In this document: positions 21,110 to 31,886 of the stretch, piece by piece
How positions within the stretch are numbered: the stretch's first letter is position 1
Layout of the letters: each line of letters opens with the position of its first letter
Assembly: GCA_036417435.1 (NCBI GenBank)
Contig: CM070912.1
Location: 23,052,055-23,116,054, forward strand
Direction: 5' to 3'
DNA from: Inia geoffrensis
Lineage: Eukaryota > Chordata > Mammalia > Artiodactyla > Iniidae
Length of the DNA stretch: 64,000 nt
Notes under the pieces: model-generated
What the model was told of the DNA's origin: nothing
The model's input: only the letters and a program-made list of their open reading frames with translations
Databases searched by the model: none
Position numbers and translations under genes: made by a program

Positions 21110-21640
21110 GATTCACTCACAGCAGAATCAAACCGGGGTGCATGTTAAAATGCATACTTCTGGGACCTGCCCAGGTCTTTGAATCAAATGCTCTCACCAC
21201 AAGATCAGGAATCTGCATTCTTTTTATTTATTTATTTTTAAACATCTTTATTAGAGTATAATTGCTTTACAATGGTGTGTCAGTTTCTGCTTTATAACAA
21301 AGTGAATCAGCTATACATATACATATGTCCCCATATCTCTTCCCTCTTGCGTCTCCCTCCCTCCCACCCTCCCTATCCCACCCCTCTAGGTGGTCACAAA
21401 GCACCGAGCTGATCTCCCTGTGCTATGCGGCTGCTTCCCACTAGCTATCTGTCTTACGTTTGGTAGTGTATATATGTCCATGCCACTCTCTCACTTCGTC
21501 CCAGCTTACCCTTCCCCCTCCCCGTATCCTCTCCCCCTCCCCGAATCCTCTGCATTTTACATAAACATCCCAGAAAAAAAGGTCTTATGCACATTGAAAC
21601 TTGAGAACCGCACGACAGGCATCCTTCCCTAATGCCTGGT
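21110..21640 (+). mobile_element. MER5-type DNA transposon split by L1
   Basis: Left part: 'cagcagaatcaaaccggggt', 'ggaatctgcattc'. Right part after the L1: 'atgcacattgaaacttgaga' and 'accgcacg', the MER5A-like right end. Left terminal repeat missing. Confidence 0.6.
21220..21547 (-). mobile_element. L1 3' end, antisense
   Basis: Reverse complement of the L1 3' end also seen at 9,540: 'catctttattagagtataat', 'tacaatggtgtgtcagtttc' and 'tctccctgtgctatgcggct'. Short target duplications 'tctgcatt' at 21,212-21,219 and 21,548-21,555. Confidence 0.92.
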
Positions 21641-21854
21641 ACATCTTGATCCAAGAAAGGACAAGGCAGCTTTTGAAAGAGCAGTGTTTTATACTGTTGA
21701 GCCAAATGTTTTAATCTGTCATCATTTTACATTTATGAAGTTCAGTTCTGTCCCCTTAATCAGGTCTAAAGTTGGCAACCTAGAGTCTTTCTTTGGCCAG
21801 CTGTTTGGTCTGCCCCCCCACCCCACTCCTCACCTAGGGTTTTGTAAACAATCT

Positions 21855-22060
21855 GGTCAAGGTCCCTAGGTTCAAATCCTGGCTCCAGCTGTGCCTCTTA
21901 CACACTCTGGATCTCAGTTTCCTCAAATGCCAAATGGGGTAATAATAGTTCATGCCTCACAGACACCTGAGAGTGTTAAACATGCTCATTAATATAAAGC
22001 TTATAGAAGAGTGTCTGGCAGAGAGTAAATACTCAATGAAGGTTAGCTGTCAATATTAAA
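21855..22060 (+). repeat. MIR SINE
   Basis: Sense MIR: 'aggttcaaatcctggctcca', 'tctcagtttcctcaaatgcc' and 'gagtaaatactcaatgaagg'. Confidence 0.9.
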
Positions 22061-22535
22061 ATGCAGAATTCTAGATTTTCTTGATTTACCCATGGCAACA
22101 CACAGCTGCATCCAGGTGGTGGACTGGAGGGTGCAGTCACCCCACACAGCACTTAGTCACCTGGCCATCCCTCATGAGGATTCTTCAGCTGGCCCTGCAG
22201 GCCCTTGTGTTGGTGACACTGAGGGCTTAATTGACAACACATGTCCATTATTGCTCCCCGCCAGGAGTCAGGGGCTCCAACACCCTTATCCCAGAGCACC
22301 AGGCCAAGCCACACCCAGCCAGGGGCCACCCCAGGACTCAGCACCCACATTCCTGGGGATGGACCTGGAGCAAGAGACTCCTTCAAGCCCTTCAAGACAA
22401 ACCCCTGCTTTCCCGCCCGGCCTCACAGCTCACCGCTCTTCCATCCACAGCATCACCTCCAGTGGGACTGGTGCAGGTACCCAGCCGTCACACCATCCCG
22501 TGCTGCAGGGAAGTATTGTAATACAAGCAGAGTGA
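22061..22535. other. unassigned GC-rich stretch
   Basis: Several overlapping open frames in multiple phases reflect base composition; no domain, no splice architecture and no repeat recognised. Confidence 0.4.
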
Positions 22536-22539
22536 TAAT

Positions 22540-22855
22540 TCTGGGACTGGTCTTTCTAAGGTCTTTTCCCCTGGCTAACTCACCCTCTCTCCTTCCGGTT
22601 CCAGCTTAACTGTCGCTTCCTCCAGGATGACAATTCCGCCTGCAGAGGTTGCTCCCACTTCCTGGGGTTCCTGCTCTCCAGCAGTTATCGCACTGGGGTT
22701 GGGTTACCTGTTTATTGTTTCCCCTCATAGACCTTGGAGACCAAGGAGATCCTTGGGGCCAGAGTCTGTGTCTTGTTCACCATTGAACCCTCAGTACCTA
22801 ACAAAATATTTAGCACACAGTTGGCGCTTAATAACTGTGTGTTGAATAAGTGACT
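22540..22855 (+). repeat. L2 LINE 3' end
   Basis: Sense L2: 'ggttacctgtttattgtttc', 'ccagagtctgtgtcttgttc', 'gcacacagttggcgcttaat' and 'gtgtgttgaataagtgac'. Confidence 0.8.
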
Positions 22856-22919
22856 AAAAACAGGGATTCTGTTGAGATTCAGAAGAGGGACTAGAATTCT
22901 CTTTACAAAAGAGAAGCAA

Positions 22920-23075
22920 ACAAGCATTTATTGACCTACCGTCTGTGAACCTTCACAACCACCTTAGGAAGAGGTTATTATAACTCCTTTTACAAGTAAG
23001 AAATCTGAGTTTCAGAAAGGTTTAAACTATTTGTTCAAGGCTGTGAGCCAACCAGGGGTCACCGAAGTCCCAGTT
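22920..23075 (-). repeat. MIR SINE fragment
   Basis: 'aacaagcatttattgaccta', 'agaggttattataactcctt' and 'gtttcagaaaggtttaaact'. Confidence 0.75.
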
Positions 23076-23082
23076 CATGGAC

Positions 23083-23225
23083 ATTTTAGGTTCATGGGTC
23101 ACACAGTCTCTGTGGCAACTACTGGACTCTACCGTGACAGCACAAAAACTACAACATGTAAACAAACAGGACTGTGTCCCAATCAAATTTCATTTACATA
23201 GCAGGCAACAGGCAAGATTGATAAA
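23083..23225 (-). mobile_element. non-autonomous DNA transposon relic
   Basis: 'cattttaggttcatgggtca', 'cacagtctctgtggcaacta' and 'atttcatttacatagcaggc': the reverse orientation of the hAT-like family at 3,484 and 5,828. Confidence 0.6.
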
Positions 23226-23409
23226 CCCCTGAGGTAGGCACTGATCTAAGGAAGATCTGAACCCATGTTTGTCCATTACGTACTCAAACGTTTCAGACAG
23301 AAAGTTGGAGGAAGAGGAGTAGTACAAATGGTGAACGTCCAGGAAGAGGTGTTTGCTTTGGAAAAGGCCAGAGCAGACTGAGCAAGTCTGATCATGGAAG
23401 CTCATGTGA

Positions 23410-23945
23410 TTTAGTCCTCAAGTAGGTCCTTATCGAGCACCTACTGCTTGCTAAGCTTTCGCTAAGTACTCAGGGGACCCAAGCATGAATAAGACTGATC
23501 CCTGGCCTCTCCTAGCCTGCAGAGTAGTAAATGAAGCGATATGTATGCCCTTTCCTTTAGTCATTCAATATTGAGCACCTACTATGTGCCAGGAGTGAGA
23601 CAATAACAGTGGACAAATCAAGGCTTGGTCCCCTGCTTTTAGGCAGGTTAAAGCCCAGCTGCAGAAAGAACATGAAATAATAACCACACGGATAAATATT
23701 TAATTACAAATTGGGATAAATGCCACAAAGGGAAAGAACATGATGCTATAAGAGAGAATAGCTAGAGAAAATACATTTAGGTTGAAGGGCAGGGGGATGG
23801 TCAGGGAAGAACTCTCTGGAGAAATGGTAAATGCCCCAAAACTGAGACAGCAAAAAGTAGAGGCAGTTCAGAGGGGGGGTTAGGAAAGACTCCTGGAAGG
23901 CCGTGACATTTGAACTCGACTTGGAAGGATGAGTGGGACTTGGTG
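23410..23945 (-). repeat. L2 LINE 3' fragments
   Basis: Two antisense L2 starts: 'atcgagcacctactgcttgc' at 23,432 and 'tcattcaatattgagcacct' at 23,561. The second continues through 'gggataaatgccacaaaggg' and 'gtcagggaagaactctctgg'. Two overlapping insertions are likely. Confidence 0.78.
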
Positions 23946-25075
23946 GTGCAGGAACCAGACCGCCATGGACAGCTGTGTAGACTGTACACAGCACAAGTCC
24001 CAGGGATACCTTCGCATAGACAGGGTGGGAATGGCACCCTCTATTGTTGTGCAGTTGTACAACTGTATGCAGCAACCTGTGTTGGGGTAAGGAGAAAAAG
24101 GATTCCTGTGGGAGGGAACAGGGAGCAGGGTGATGGCTGGGAGCCCTTAATTTCACCAGGACCACTGGTAAATTGCCCTGGCTTGAACACTTCATGTTCT
24201 ATATTCTGTCTCCCCTTCTCTTCATTGGGCTGCAATGTGTGCATGGCGGGGTGTTCTCAGGTCTCCTCAGCAGCTGTGATGGATGTCTTCTCCTTGCCTG
24301 TATCGATTTCCCCAGTGAGGCCCTCGTCTGCTCCCTCATCAACCCTCCTTCTGCCTGCAGTGTGTTAAGTGGGTACTCAGCCCCATACTTATTACTCCTG
24401 TTTAATGAGCTGGCGGCAAAGACTTGCTGATATAAAATTCATATTTCTTTAATTTGATTGTCCCTGAGCCTGCTCCTGCATGTCTAACCTGCTTGTCCTA
24501 GTGGCTGGGACCACTCTGGATCATTGTGTTACAGTTTTATTGATGGACAGTCTATCTGCTCATTTCTTTGGCCAAGAAGTCACACCCCCCTCACCACCAC
24601 CATTCTCTTTTGGTTGGATGCCGGAGGGTTTTCCGCCTGGCCACACTCTAAGCTGAGCATGGGAGAGTTAAGGCAGGGGTCTAAATTCATATGCCTGCCA
24701 GGACCCGGCGGGTATGGCAGATGAGGGTATTGGGCTGGGGGGCAGGAGGGGATGAGGAAGCACCATCTAAAAAGGATGGCCCAACTCAGCCCCCATCCCT
24801 TGTTGCTATGTGCAGAATGGGATCCCAGTGTGAGCAGATCTTCAGTGTTCCAGGAACTTGGGAAAGGGGGATTTGTGTGTGTGTGAAATCTCTCAATTTT
24901 AAATACCTGCAATTAATCTTTAAGAATGTTTTTAACACGGAGAAAGCCAAACAAACTACATCTAGAGGTCAAATCCAACTCTTAGGCCACCAGTTTGCAA
25001 TTTCTAAGCAAGGAGAAGCTGAGAGTCTGAAAATGAGACAAGTTCTCCTGGTGGAAACCACAGATCCTTTTGCAA
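23946..25075. other. unassigned stretch
   Basis: About 1.1 kb without a recognised repeat. Frames of up to about 150 codons occur on both strands over the same bases, which argues against coding. Confidence 0.4.
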
Positions 25076-25079
25076 GGCA

Positions 25080-25535
25080 GTAGGACTTAGTAGTTAAGAA
25101 TGCAGGCTTTTGTCAGACAGGCCTGAGTTCAATGCAAGATCCACCATGTGACCTGCTTTGACCAATGAAATGTGAGCACAGTGGGGTGTATCACCCTGAG
25201 GCAGAAACTTTAAGAACCAATGCCCTATTTACTATATGCCCTTTCCTATACTGTGACTACATGCCAAGATTGGAACCTCCATCATCCTGGGTCCCTCAGT
25301 AACTGTGAGGAACAGATTCCCCTGTTGAACTTTAGCAGACACATGGCATGAGTCGACTAAGTTCTTAACTGGAAAAAAATAGTAAGTTCTTAGGGAGCCA
25401 TTAAGTATTTGGGGGTTTTTGTCACTGTAGCAAAACCTACCTTATCCTGACTGGCATGTACTTCATAAAGTCATTATAAGAGTTAAATTAATTAACAAAT
25501 AAATACATGTAGAACAGTACCTAGAACATGGTAAG
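25080..25535 (+). repeat. MIR SINE split by an LTR
   Basis: Left part 'agtagttaagaatgcaggct' and 'gacaggcctgagttcaatgc'. Right part from about 25,450 'cattataagagttaaattaa' and 'agcagtacctagaac'-like end at 25,513. Confidence 0.65.
25151..25448 (+). repeat. ERVL-type LTR relic
   Basis: Plus copy of the family at 14,690: 'tgaccaatgaaatgtgagca', 'aggcagaaactttaagaacc', 'tttgggggtttttgtcactg' and end 'taccttatcctgactgg'. Confidence 0.55.
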
Positions 25536-25537
25536 CC

Positions 25538-25862
25538 CTTGTATTAATCAGCTTTGTGAGATATCAGATAACCCCCAAATTTCAGTGGCTTACAACCACA
25601 AAAGTTTACTTCTCAGTCTCATGATGAAGGGCAGCCCTATCTGGAATAAGCCCTTAGATGGGCCATCCCTGTGGCAGACGGAAAAGAACCAGAGAGCTGG
25701 CAGAAACAGGGAACAGCTTTAAATCATCAGACGTCCATTACATCCACTCACATGCCATCAGTCAAAGCAAGTCACATGGCCAAGGCCAACGTCAGTGGGG
25801 CAGGAATATTGTTCCAATGGAAGGAGCAAGTAATCGGGAAAAAATATAAAATCTAACCCAGC
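25538..25862 (-). repeat. ERVL-type LTR relic, inverted
   Basis: Minus copy of the same family: 'aatttcagtggcttacaacc', 'agtcaaagcaagtcacatgg' and 'ggccaacgtcagtggggcag'. It lies about 90 bp from the plus copy. Confidence 0.6.
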
Positions 25863-26841
25863 CCTCAGTAAAAGTTAGCTGTTAAGCTTTCCAAACATGG
25901 CAGAAGGGGCCAGCAAGGAGACGTTGGGCTCTTAGGGGCAAAGATATATGGAAGGATGGTGAGGATGGCTTGGGGTCTGTCCCCACCTGGTCCCTTGGAG
26001 ATAAGCAGTCAAAAACTTCAGTTTCGAATGGGGTCTCGGATACAGAGACCCAAACACAATTTTATGTCCACAAAATTAAATACGATCCAGAGCACTGAGA
26101 AAGACCTTCTCCCTGCATTTTGACCAGGATACAGGAAGAATGGACTCAGATGCTATGCTATTTCAGCACCTCAAGGATTTTTGGGGGGGGGAGGTTGGGC
26201 AACACCTCCATGACTGGGAGCTGGCATTCTTAGAGGTACCAGCACAGCAGCCGCAGTGAATGTCCCTTCCTCTCGTGCCCTGTCAGACAGCCAAGATGAG
26301 CCAGAGGACACAGGGAGGCAAGTGAGAGGACAGGTCAGGGTCATGTGAGATACCCCTGGGACTGCAGAAATGATGGGAAGACCCGGGAAAAGGCCCATAG
26401 CAATTTTGTGTTAAACAGGTAAAGCCATGAGCCAGCAAAAGCCACTGTGTCAGTCAATAAGGTTCCATTGGTCCCCAAAGTCTGCTGAGCCCTGTAAAAT
26501 CAGGTCACTAGGAAAACTATACATTGGTATGGATAAAATATACACAAATGAAAAAAATCATCTCTACGCAGAAAAATGCAGAAAACACCACTTGACGCTT
26601 GCAGGCTTTTTCTCACCCTGGTGGGCTTGAGTAAGGGGGCACACTGCAAAGGTAAGGCCAGGGTGGCCACTGTGACTGCTTGCTGGGGTCAGATGGGATG
26701 GGTGAGAAGGGGGTGGTGACTTTTCCCCATGGAAGCCCCCTGAAGACAGCCATAGCAAGGAGATGAGTAACTATGATTTGGAGATGAGGGTTAACATCAA
26801 CATTATTCAATAACCATTATTAAAACCGTTCTAGCAGCTTG
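25863..26841. other. unassigned stretch
   Basis: No recognised element. A G run at 26,181-26,191 is the only low-complexity feature. Confidence 0.4.
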
Positions 26842-26927
26842 TTATTAGGTTGAACCATATGAAATATCTGATATCTGAACAGTTCTAACCTATCAGAATG
26901 GCAATCTCATATGGTCCAACCTAATAT
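26842..26927. mobile_element. mariner-like MITE palindrome
   Basis: Arms 'ttaggttgaaccatatgaaa' (from 26,845) and the near-complement ending 'catatggtccaacctaatat' (to 26,927) pair over about 23 bases with two mismatches around a ~40-bp centre. TA bases flank the arms. Size and layout resemble mariner-derived MITEs. The exact family is not identified. Confidence 0.6.
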
Positions 26928-26929
26928 AT

Positions 26930-27130
26930 GCCAGGCATTGTACTAAGAAGTTAACATGTATCATCTCATTTAATACTCACTCCAGCTCTCTGAGGGGGTC
27001 CCATTATTATCTCCATTTTAGAGGAGGAAACTAAGACCAGTGAAGTTAAATTATTTACCCAAGGTAAAACATTGCAGACCTAAGACATAAACCCAGGGGG
27101 TCTTAATCTAGGAACAAGGGTCTTAGCCAC
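26930..27130 (-). repeat. MIR SINE
   Basis: 'gccaggcattgtactaagaa', 'ctccattttagaggaggaaa' and 'tacccaaggtaaaacattgc', antisense MIR order. Confidence 0.85.
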
Positions 27131-27199
27131 TGGCTACTCAAAGTGAGGTCCAAGAACCAGAAACAGCAGTACCTCCTGGGGACTTGTTTAAAATGCACA

Positions 27200-27690
27200 G
27201 TCTCGTTTGCATACCCACGTTCATAGCAGCATTATCCATAAGAGCCGAAAGATGGGAAGAACCCAAAAGTCTATCAACAGATGAATGGGTGAACAAATGT
27301 GGTATACAAGGGAATATGATTCAGCCTTTAACAAGAAGGAAATTTTGATACATGCTACAATCTCAGTGAACCTTGAAAACATTATGTCAAGTAAGTCAGT
27401 CGGACACAAAAGTACAAATGCTGCATTCCACTTATATGAGCACCTAGAGAAGTCAAATTCATAGAGACAGGAGTAGAACGGTGGCTTCCAGGGCCTGGGG
27501 GAGGCAGATGGGGAGTTGTGTGATGAGTGCAGAGTGTCAGTTTGGGATGAGGAAAAAGTTCTGGAGACGACTGGTGGTGACAGTTGCACAACAGTATGAA
27601 GGTACTTAATGCCCCCGAACTGTACACTTAAAAATGGTAAATTTTATGTTGTGTGTCTTTTACCACAATAAAAAAAATAATAATTATTAT
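27200..27690 (+). mobile_element. old L1 3' end in MER5A
   Basis: L1M-type: 'gcattatccataagagccga', 'gaacattatgtcaagtaagt'-like block near 27,380, 'cccccgaactgtacacttaa' and 'taaattttatgttgtgtgtc'. Confidence 0.85.
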
Positions 27691-27747
27691 CCCTCCAAAA
27701 ATGCAGTTTGGGGCCACACCCAAGACTAGCCCAGGCCCTGCCTTTTT

Positions 27748-28122
27748 TTTTTTTTAATAAATTTATTTATTTACTTTTGGCTACTTCGGGTCTTCACTGC
27801 TGTGCGCAGGCTTTCTCTAGTTGCGGCGAACGGGGGCTACTCTTCGTGGCAGCAGGCAGGCTTTTCATCGTGGTAGCTTCTCTTGTTGTAGAGCATGGGC
27901 TCTAGGCACGTGGGCTTCAGTAGTTGTGGCACGTGGGCTTCAGCAGTTGTGGCATGTGGGCTCAGTAGTTGTGGCTTGCGGGCTCTAGAGCATAGGCTCG
28001 GCAGTTGTGGCACACGGGCTTAGTTGCTCCACGGCATGTGGGATCTTCCCGGACCAGGGCTCGAACCTGTGTCCCCAGCATTGGCAGATGGATTCTTAGC
28101 CACTGTGCCACCAGGGAAATCT
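27748..28122 (-). mobile_element. CHR SINE, long form, antisense
   Basis: Long old form read in reverse, starting with its T-rich tail and ending 'ccactgtgccaccaggg'. Target duplications 'caggccctgccttttt' at 27,732-27,747 and 28,123-28,138 are perfect over 16 bases. Confidence 0.95.
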
Positions 28123-28181
28123 CAGGCCCTGCCTTTTTAACAAGATCCCCAGGTACACGTCTGCACATTAAAGTCTGAGAA

Positions 28182-28286
28182 AGCCTGCGTGTCCGGAGCC
28201 TGTGCTCCGCAACGGGAGAGGCCACAACAGTGAGAGGCCCGCGCACCGCAAAAAAATAAATTAATTAATTAAATTAAATAAAAAAA
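28182..28286 (+). mobile_element. CHR SINE, short form, 5'-truncated
   Basis: Lacks the tRNA-like head and so the Pol III promoter; begins at 'agcctgcgtgtccggagcct' and has a mixed A/T tail. Target duplications 'taaagtctgagaa' at 28,169-28,181 and 28,287-28,299. Confidence 0.95.
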
Positions 28287-28305
28287 TAAAGTCTGAGAAG
28301 CACAG

Positions 28306-29889
28306 CCACCAGATGCAAAGAAGCACTTGCAGGGACAGCTGTAAACGACCAAATGCAGAAAATAAGCTCTGAGCACCGCTTCCCCCTCCGTAGGCCCCCA
28401 CCCACCCTCAGGATGTGATTCCTGTCCAGCAGCCTCCCAGTCCTGCCTAGCACCAGGGAAGGTGCTTGTGACAAGCGGGGTCCTGGCATGCTGGCTGTCA
28501 GCCGGGACAACAGAGCTCACCTCCCCACCATGTTTAGCTTGGCTGTTTTGAGCCCCTTGGCCGCCAGTAGGAATCACTGTGGTGCCTCAGAGCTCCACTA
28601 CAGATGCAATTAATTCCTCCAGAGCAGGGGGAGCTGGGCGGGCAGGGAGCAGTCACAGGGATGGTGGGGCAAACTATTTTGGCAGCAGCTGTTCCATTTG
28701 GGGAACTAATGAGACTCAAGGAAATACCTGCCGAGGGATGCCAGATACTTGTTTGCTTGTGGAGCTGATACAGCCTTGGCCAAATTGGACAGTGATGCAA
28801 AAGTGTCCATCATTTTTTGTTCCATTTTGTGGCTCTGTTTTGCATTTCAGAAAGAGCAGGATTAAAACTACATCTGTCCCCAGGCTACCCCTCAGTTCTA
28901 CAAAGACTCAGGAAAGACGTGCACTTTGGGAACACAATGTTGGGTGTTCCTAGGGTCACTTGTCGGGACCCCCTACCGACTCACTCACCACCAAGCCCTG
29001 ACACCACCACCCCCTTCAAACTGTGTGTGTCTGTGCTGCCTTTTGTAGCCAATGTATCTCTCTTGGCTCCAAGAGATAGCCAAGAGCTGGTATAACATTT
29101 AAAAGTCACAAGCCCAGGGGAGCAAAAGTATAATCTTTCTTATTTCCTTATAACTGGATTTTATCATTTCCCAGAGTCCCCACTCTATCTGGCTGCAGTA
29201 AACCTAATCCTGTTCACTTGAGGATAAACTTGGACAATTCAGGAAGAACTCAGCAAATTCAAGGTTTCATTGGTTATTTCATGGTCTGTTCCCTTCTGCC
29301 TTCTCCTTCCAGTTGCATCTAATTTCTGAGAGGCTTTCATAGCATCATGGCGTTGGTGGGGTAACTCTCTGGCCCTCTGGCATCCACTAAGGAGTACCTT
29401 GTCTTGTCTGGTCTTTAATCAGCATCCTTACTCCTTGTTGACGCCACAGGGGCTTCTTAATGTTTCCTGGTATCCAGTCAGTGAGGGCCATTCCCCCTCA
29501 CTCCCACTGCAAGGCTCTCAGTGCCTTAACCACGCTGACCTTGGATGGCCTTGGGTACAGAGAGTGTGTTCTGTGCTCCCTGGGAGATGCTGGGGACGTT
29601 AAGGACTCAATGAGCCTGCCCCCTAACCAATCTGCTCAGACAACACTCACAGCCATGTCTTATGCACCATTCCAAGCCAGGCTGCATAGGAGCTTCTCTA
29701 TGAGACTGAATAGATGAGGCTCAGCTCCCCTAAACCTACCTAGAATTTGTTCAACATCCTCCCCGTTGAGGCTCCGTGTGGGAGGAGACAAGGGACAAGG
29801 TCCCTTCTCTAAAATACTCGTGGCTGATTGGCTTTCCCAAAGAGAGAGCCAACAATGGTCTCTCAACCCACATCTCTACTTACGGTGTG
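28306..29889. other. unassigned 1.6-kb stretch
   Basis: The longest run without a recognised repeat. Around 28,600-28,760 it has homeobox-like TAAT cores ('gcaattaattcc', 'ggaactaatgag') and two CAGCTG E-boxes. No gene structure seen. Confidence 0.4.
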
Positions 29890-30390
29890 ATCTTGACAAT
29901 CCATCCACTGAGCAGTGGATCTACATCCCTTTCCCTTGAAGCTGAGCAGAACTTTATGACGGCCTCAGCCAATAGTGTAAGGGTAAGAAACCTCCTGTGA
30001 CTTCCAAGATCAGATCATCTAAATGCTATGCATTTCCACCTTCTTCTCTTGCGACACTTTGCTCTTGGAACCCAGACCCCATTCTATGAAAAGTCTAAGC
30101 ATCCCAAGGAGGGGTTCACGGAGAGCAACCAGATCCATGGACGTGGCCCCGGCCCCAGCTGAGCCCCCAGCCAACAGCCGGCACCAACCTGCCAGCCATA
30201 TGAATGAACCATCTTGAAAATGGATCCTCCTAACCACCCTCAACCTCCACCCACCCACATCATTTCAGCTGAGGAGGCTCTACACCAAACTTGCAGAATT
30301 CTGACAAAATAGGTGAGTACTATTGCCTTAAGCCACTGAGTTTGGGGTTGATTTGCTATATGCAACAATAAATAACTGATTCGATACTTA
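29890..30390 (+). repeat. ERVL-type LTR relic
   Basis: 'gctcttggaacccagacccc', 'accaacctgccagccatatg' and the 3' end 'ccttaagccactgagtttgg' then 'caacaataaataactgattc'. Confidence 0.6.
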
Positions 30391-30607
30391 TCAGCACCTA
30401 GTTTTTTTTCTCTTTGTTTCTTTCTCTTCCCAGGGAGATTTTTTTTATCACTTCTGTAGTGATAAAACTGATTCTTCGTTTACCCTTTCCAATTGTTTTA
30501 TTATGGCATAAACCTTACACCTCAAGCTCTTCAGGATTCAGGCTTTTGAAACTGTAAAAAAAAACTGCTCTTTTAAACCAAGCCTTGGCTTTCAAAATCA
30601 TTGTCAC

Positions 30608-30819
30608 GGGCTTCCCCGGTGGCGCAGTGGTTGAGAGTCCGCCTGCCGATGCAGGGGACACGGGTTCGTGCCCCGGTCCGGGAAGATCCCACGTGCCGCG
30701 GAGCAGCTGGGCCCGTGAGCCATGGCCGCTGAGCCTGCGCGTACGGAGCCTGTGCTCCGCAATGGGAGAGGCCACAACAGTGAGAGGCCCGCGTACCGCA
30801 AAAAAAAAAAAAAAAAAAA
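30608..30819 (+). mobile_element. CHR SINE, short form
   Basis: Well preserved, CpG-rich copy with an uninterrupted poly(A) of about 19 bases, suggesting a fairly recent insertion. Flanking duplication not clear. Confidence 0.95.
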
Positions 30820-30824
30820 GTAAA

Positions 30825-31170
30825 CTAGATTGGGTATGAGGTATGGTATATATAGGGGAAAATATAGTAAGGGATAGGGATGGGAAACATGGGGATATAA
30901 TGGTAAATAATGAGTCAAGTCTTTGCTGAGAAGACAGCATTTCAGTAAAGAGTAGAAGGAGGTGATGGCATGAGCCTGGTTAAAATCTAGGCACAAAGCC
31001 TTCTGAGCAGAGAGAACAGCAAGTGCAAAAGCCCTGAGGTGGGAGCAGGATTGGAGTGTTGAGGACCAGGAGGGAGGCTGGACTGAAGCGTGGAGAAGGT
31101 GACAAGTGATGACTCCAGGTGAGATGGGAGCTGCTGCAGGCTTTTAAGGAGGGAGGAGTCATTGAATGAA
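30825..31170 (-). repeat. L2 LINE fragment
   Basis: 'gagagaacagcaagtgcaaa', 'agccctgaggtgggagcagg' and 'gcaggcttttaaggaggg' mark the antisense L2 3' region. Confidence 0.75.
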
Positions 31171-31323
31171 GCCCCGTCACAGGGAACCCCTGAATTCTCC
31201 CACTCCACTCCGCCTCCTACTCCTGCCAGGAAGGGTGGCAGGGAAGGCTGGCCGAGGTCCAGACGGCCGGACCCAGGCAGACAGGAGCGCATGCAGGACC
31301 AGGCACTTCCAGAGGTGGCCTGG

Positions 31324-31337
31324 GTTGCCTTGGCAAC
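31324..31337. promoter_or_regulatory. perfect RFX X-box palindrome
   Basis: 'gttgccttggcaac' is a perfect inverted repeat of the RFX half-site GTTGCC with a 2-bp spacer, in non-repeat sequence. Confidence 0.5.
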
Positions 31338-31599
31338 AGGGGCTTCCAAAAACCTCCCCAGGGACTTCCCAGGGCAGCAGCAGGCTGGGCTCCTTTCTTG
31401 TAATCCAGCAGCATGAGGACATCAAGAAATCAATTTATTAGCACAAACAGTCCTTCGTGCTCGCGCACTTACTCTCTTTAGAATTCAGTCTGGCACAGAG
31501 CTCCCCAGACCTCCGCATGGAGTGGATTCATGAGCGTTAACTTGGTGGGAGTGGGCCGCCCTGAAGAGGACTGGACCGTCTCCCCAACACTCCATGGAA

Positions 31600-31705
31600 T
31601 AGAGCCGAGGCTCTGTGGTGATGGCTCTGGGGTCAAATTCAGCTGTCACCTGCCAGCTGTGACCTCAGGCAAGTCACGTATCCTCGCTGATCTCCACGCT
31701 CCTCT
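31600..31705 (+). repeat. MIR fragment
   Basis: 'ggggtcaaattcagctgtca' and 'gctgtgacctcaggcaagtc' match the tRNA-related half of MIR. Confidence 0.6.
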
Positions 31706-31870
31706 CGGTCCAGTGTTTGGGAGGATCGAAGAAGTTGCTGTGCATCTTGTGCCCAGCCCCTCCTCCCACGTAGGACCAAAGCCCCTGTGTGCCCAAACCC
31801 TGACCCCACACCTCTTCCTCTCTCCCCACGGAACCCTCTCCCTCGTGTCCTTCACATGTGTGCCCAGCTG

Positions 31871-31886
31871 TGCCCCCCCCCCCCCG
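31871..31886. repeat. poly(C) run
   Basis: Homopolymer of about 14-15 C bases ending in 'cgccgg'. Confidence 0.9.

Larger units (their letters stand above)
27131..28305 (-). mobile_element. MER5A-type transposon broken three times
   Basis: Antisense element in four pieces: 27,131-27,199 ('ctactcaaagtgaggtccaa'), about 27,700-27,747 ('cagtttggggccacacccaa'), 28,123-28,181 ('ttttaacaagatccccaggt') and 28,287-28,305 ('gtctgagaagcacagcc'). An L1 and two CHR SINEs separate them. Confidence 0.8.

Noticed and set aside
23946..24430. Overlapping plus and minus frames of about 150 codons
   Set aside because: Frames on opposite strands cover the same bases with no splice sites, domain or start context that favours one.
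30515..30996. Frames of 130-141 codons on the minus strand
   Set aside because: They are antisense readings of a CHR SINE. The same peptide pattern recurs at every short CHR copy (e.g. 19,091, 34,959, 47,438, 61,737), so it reflects the repeat and not a gene family.
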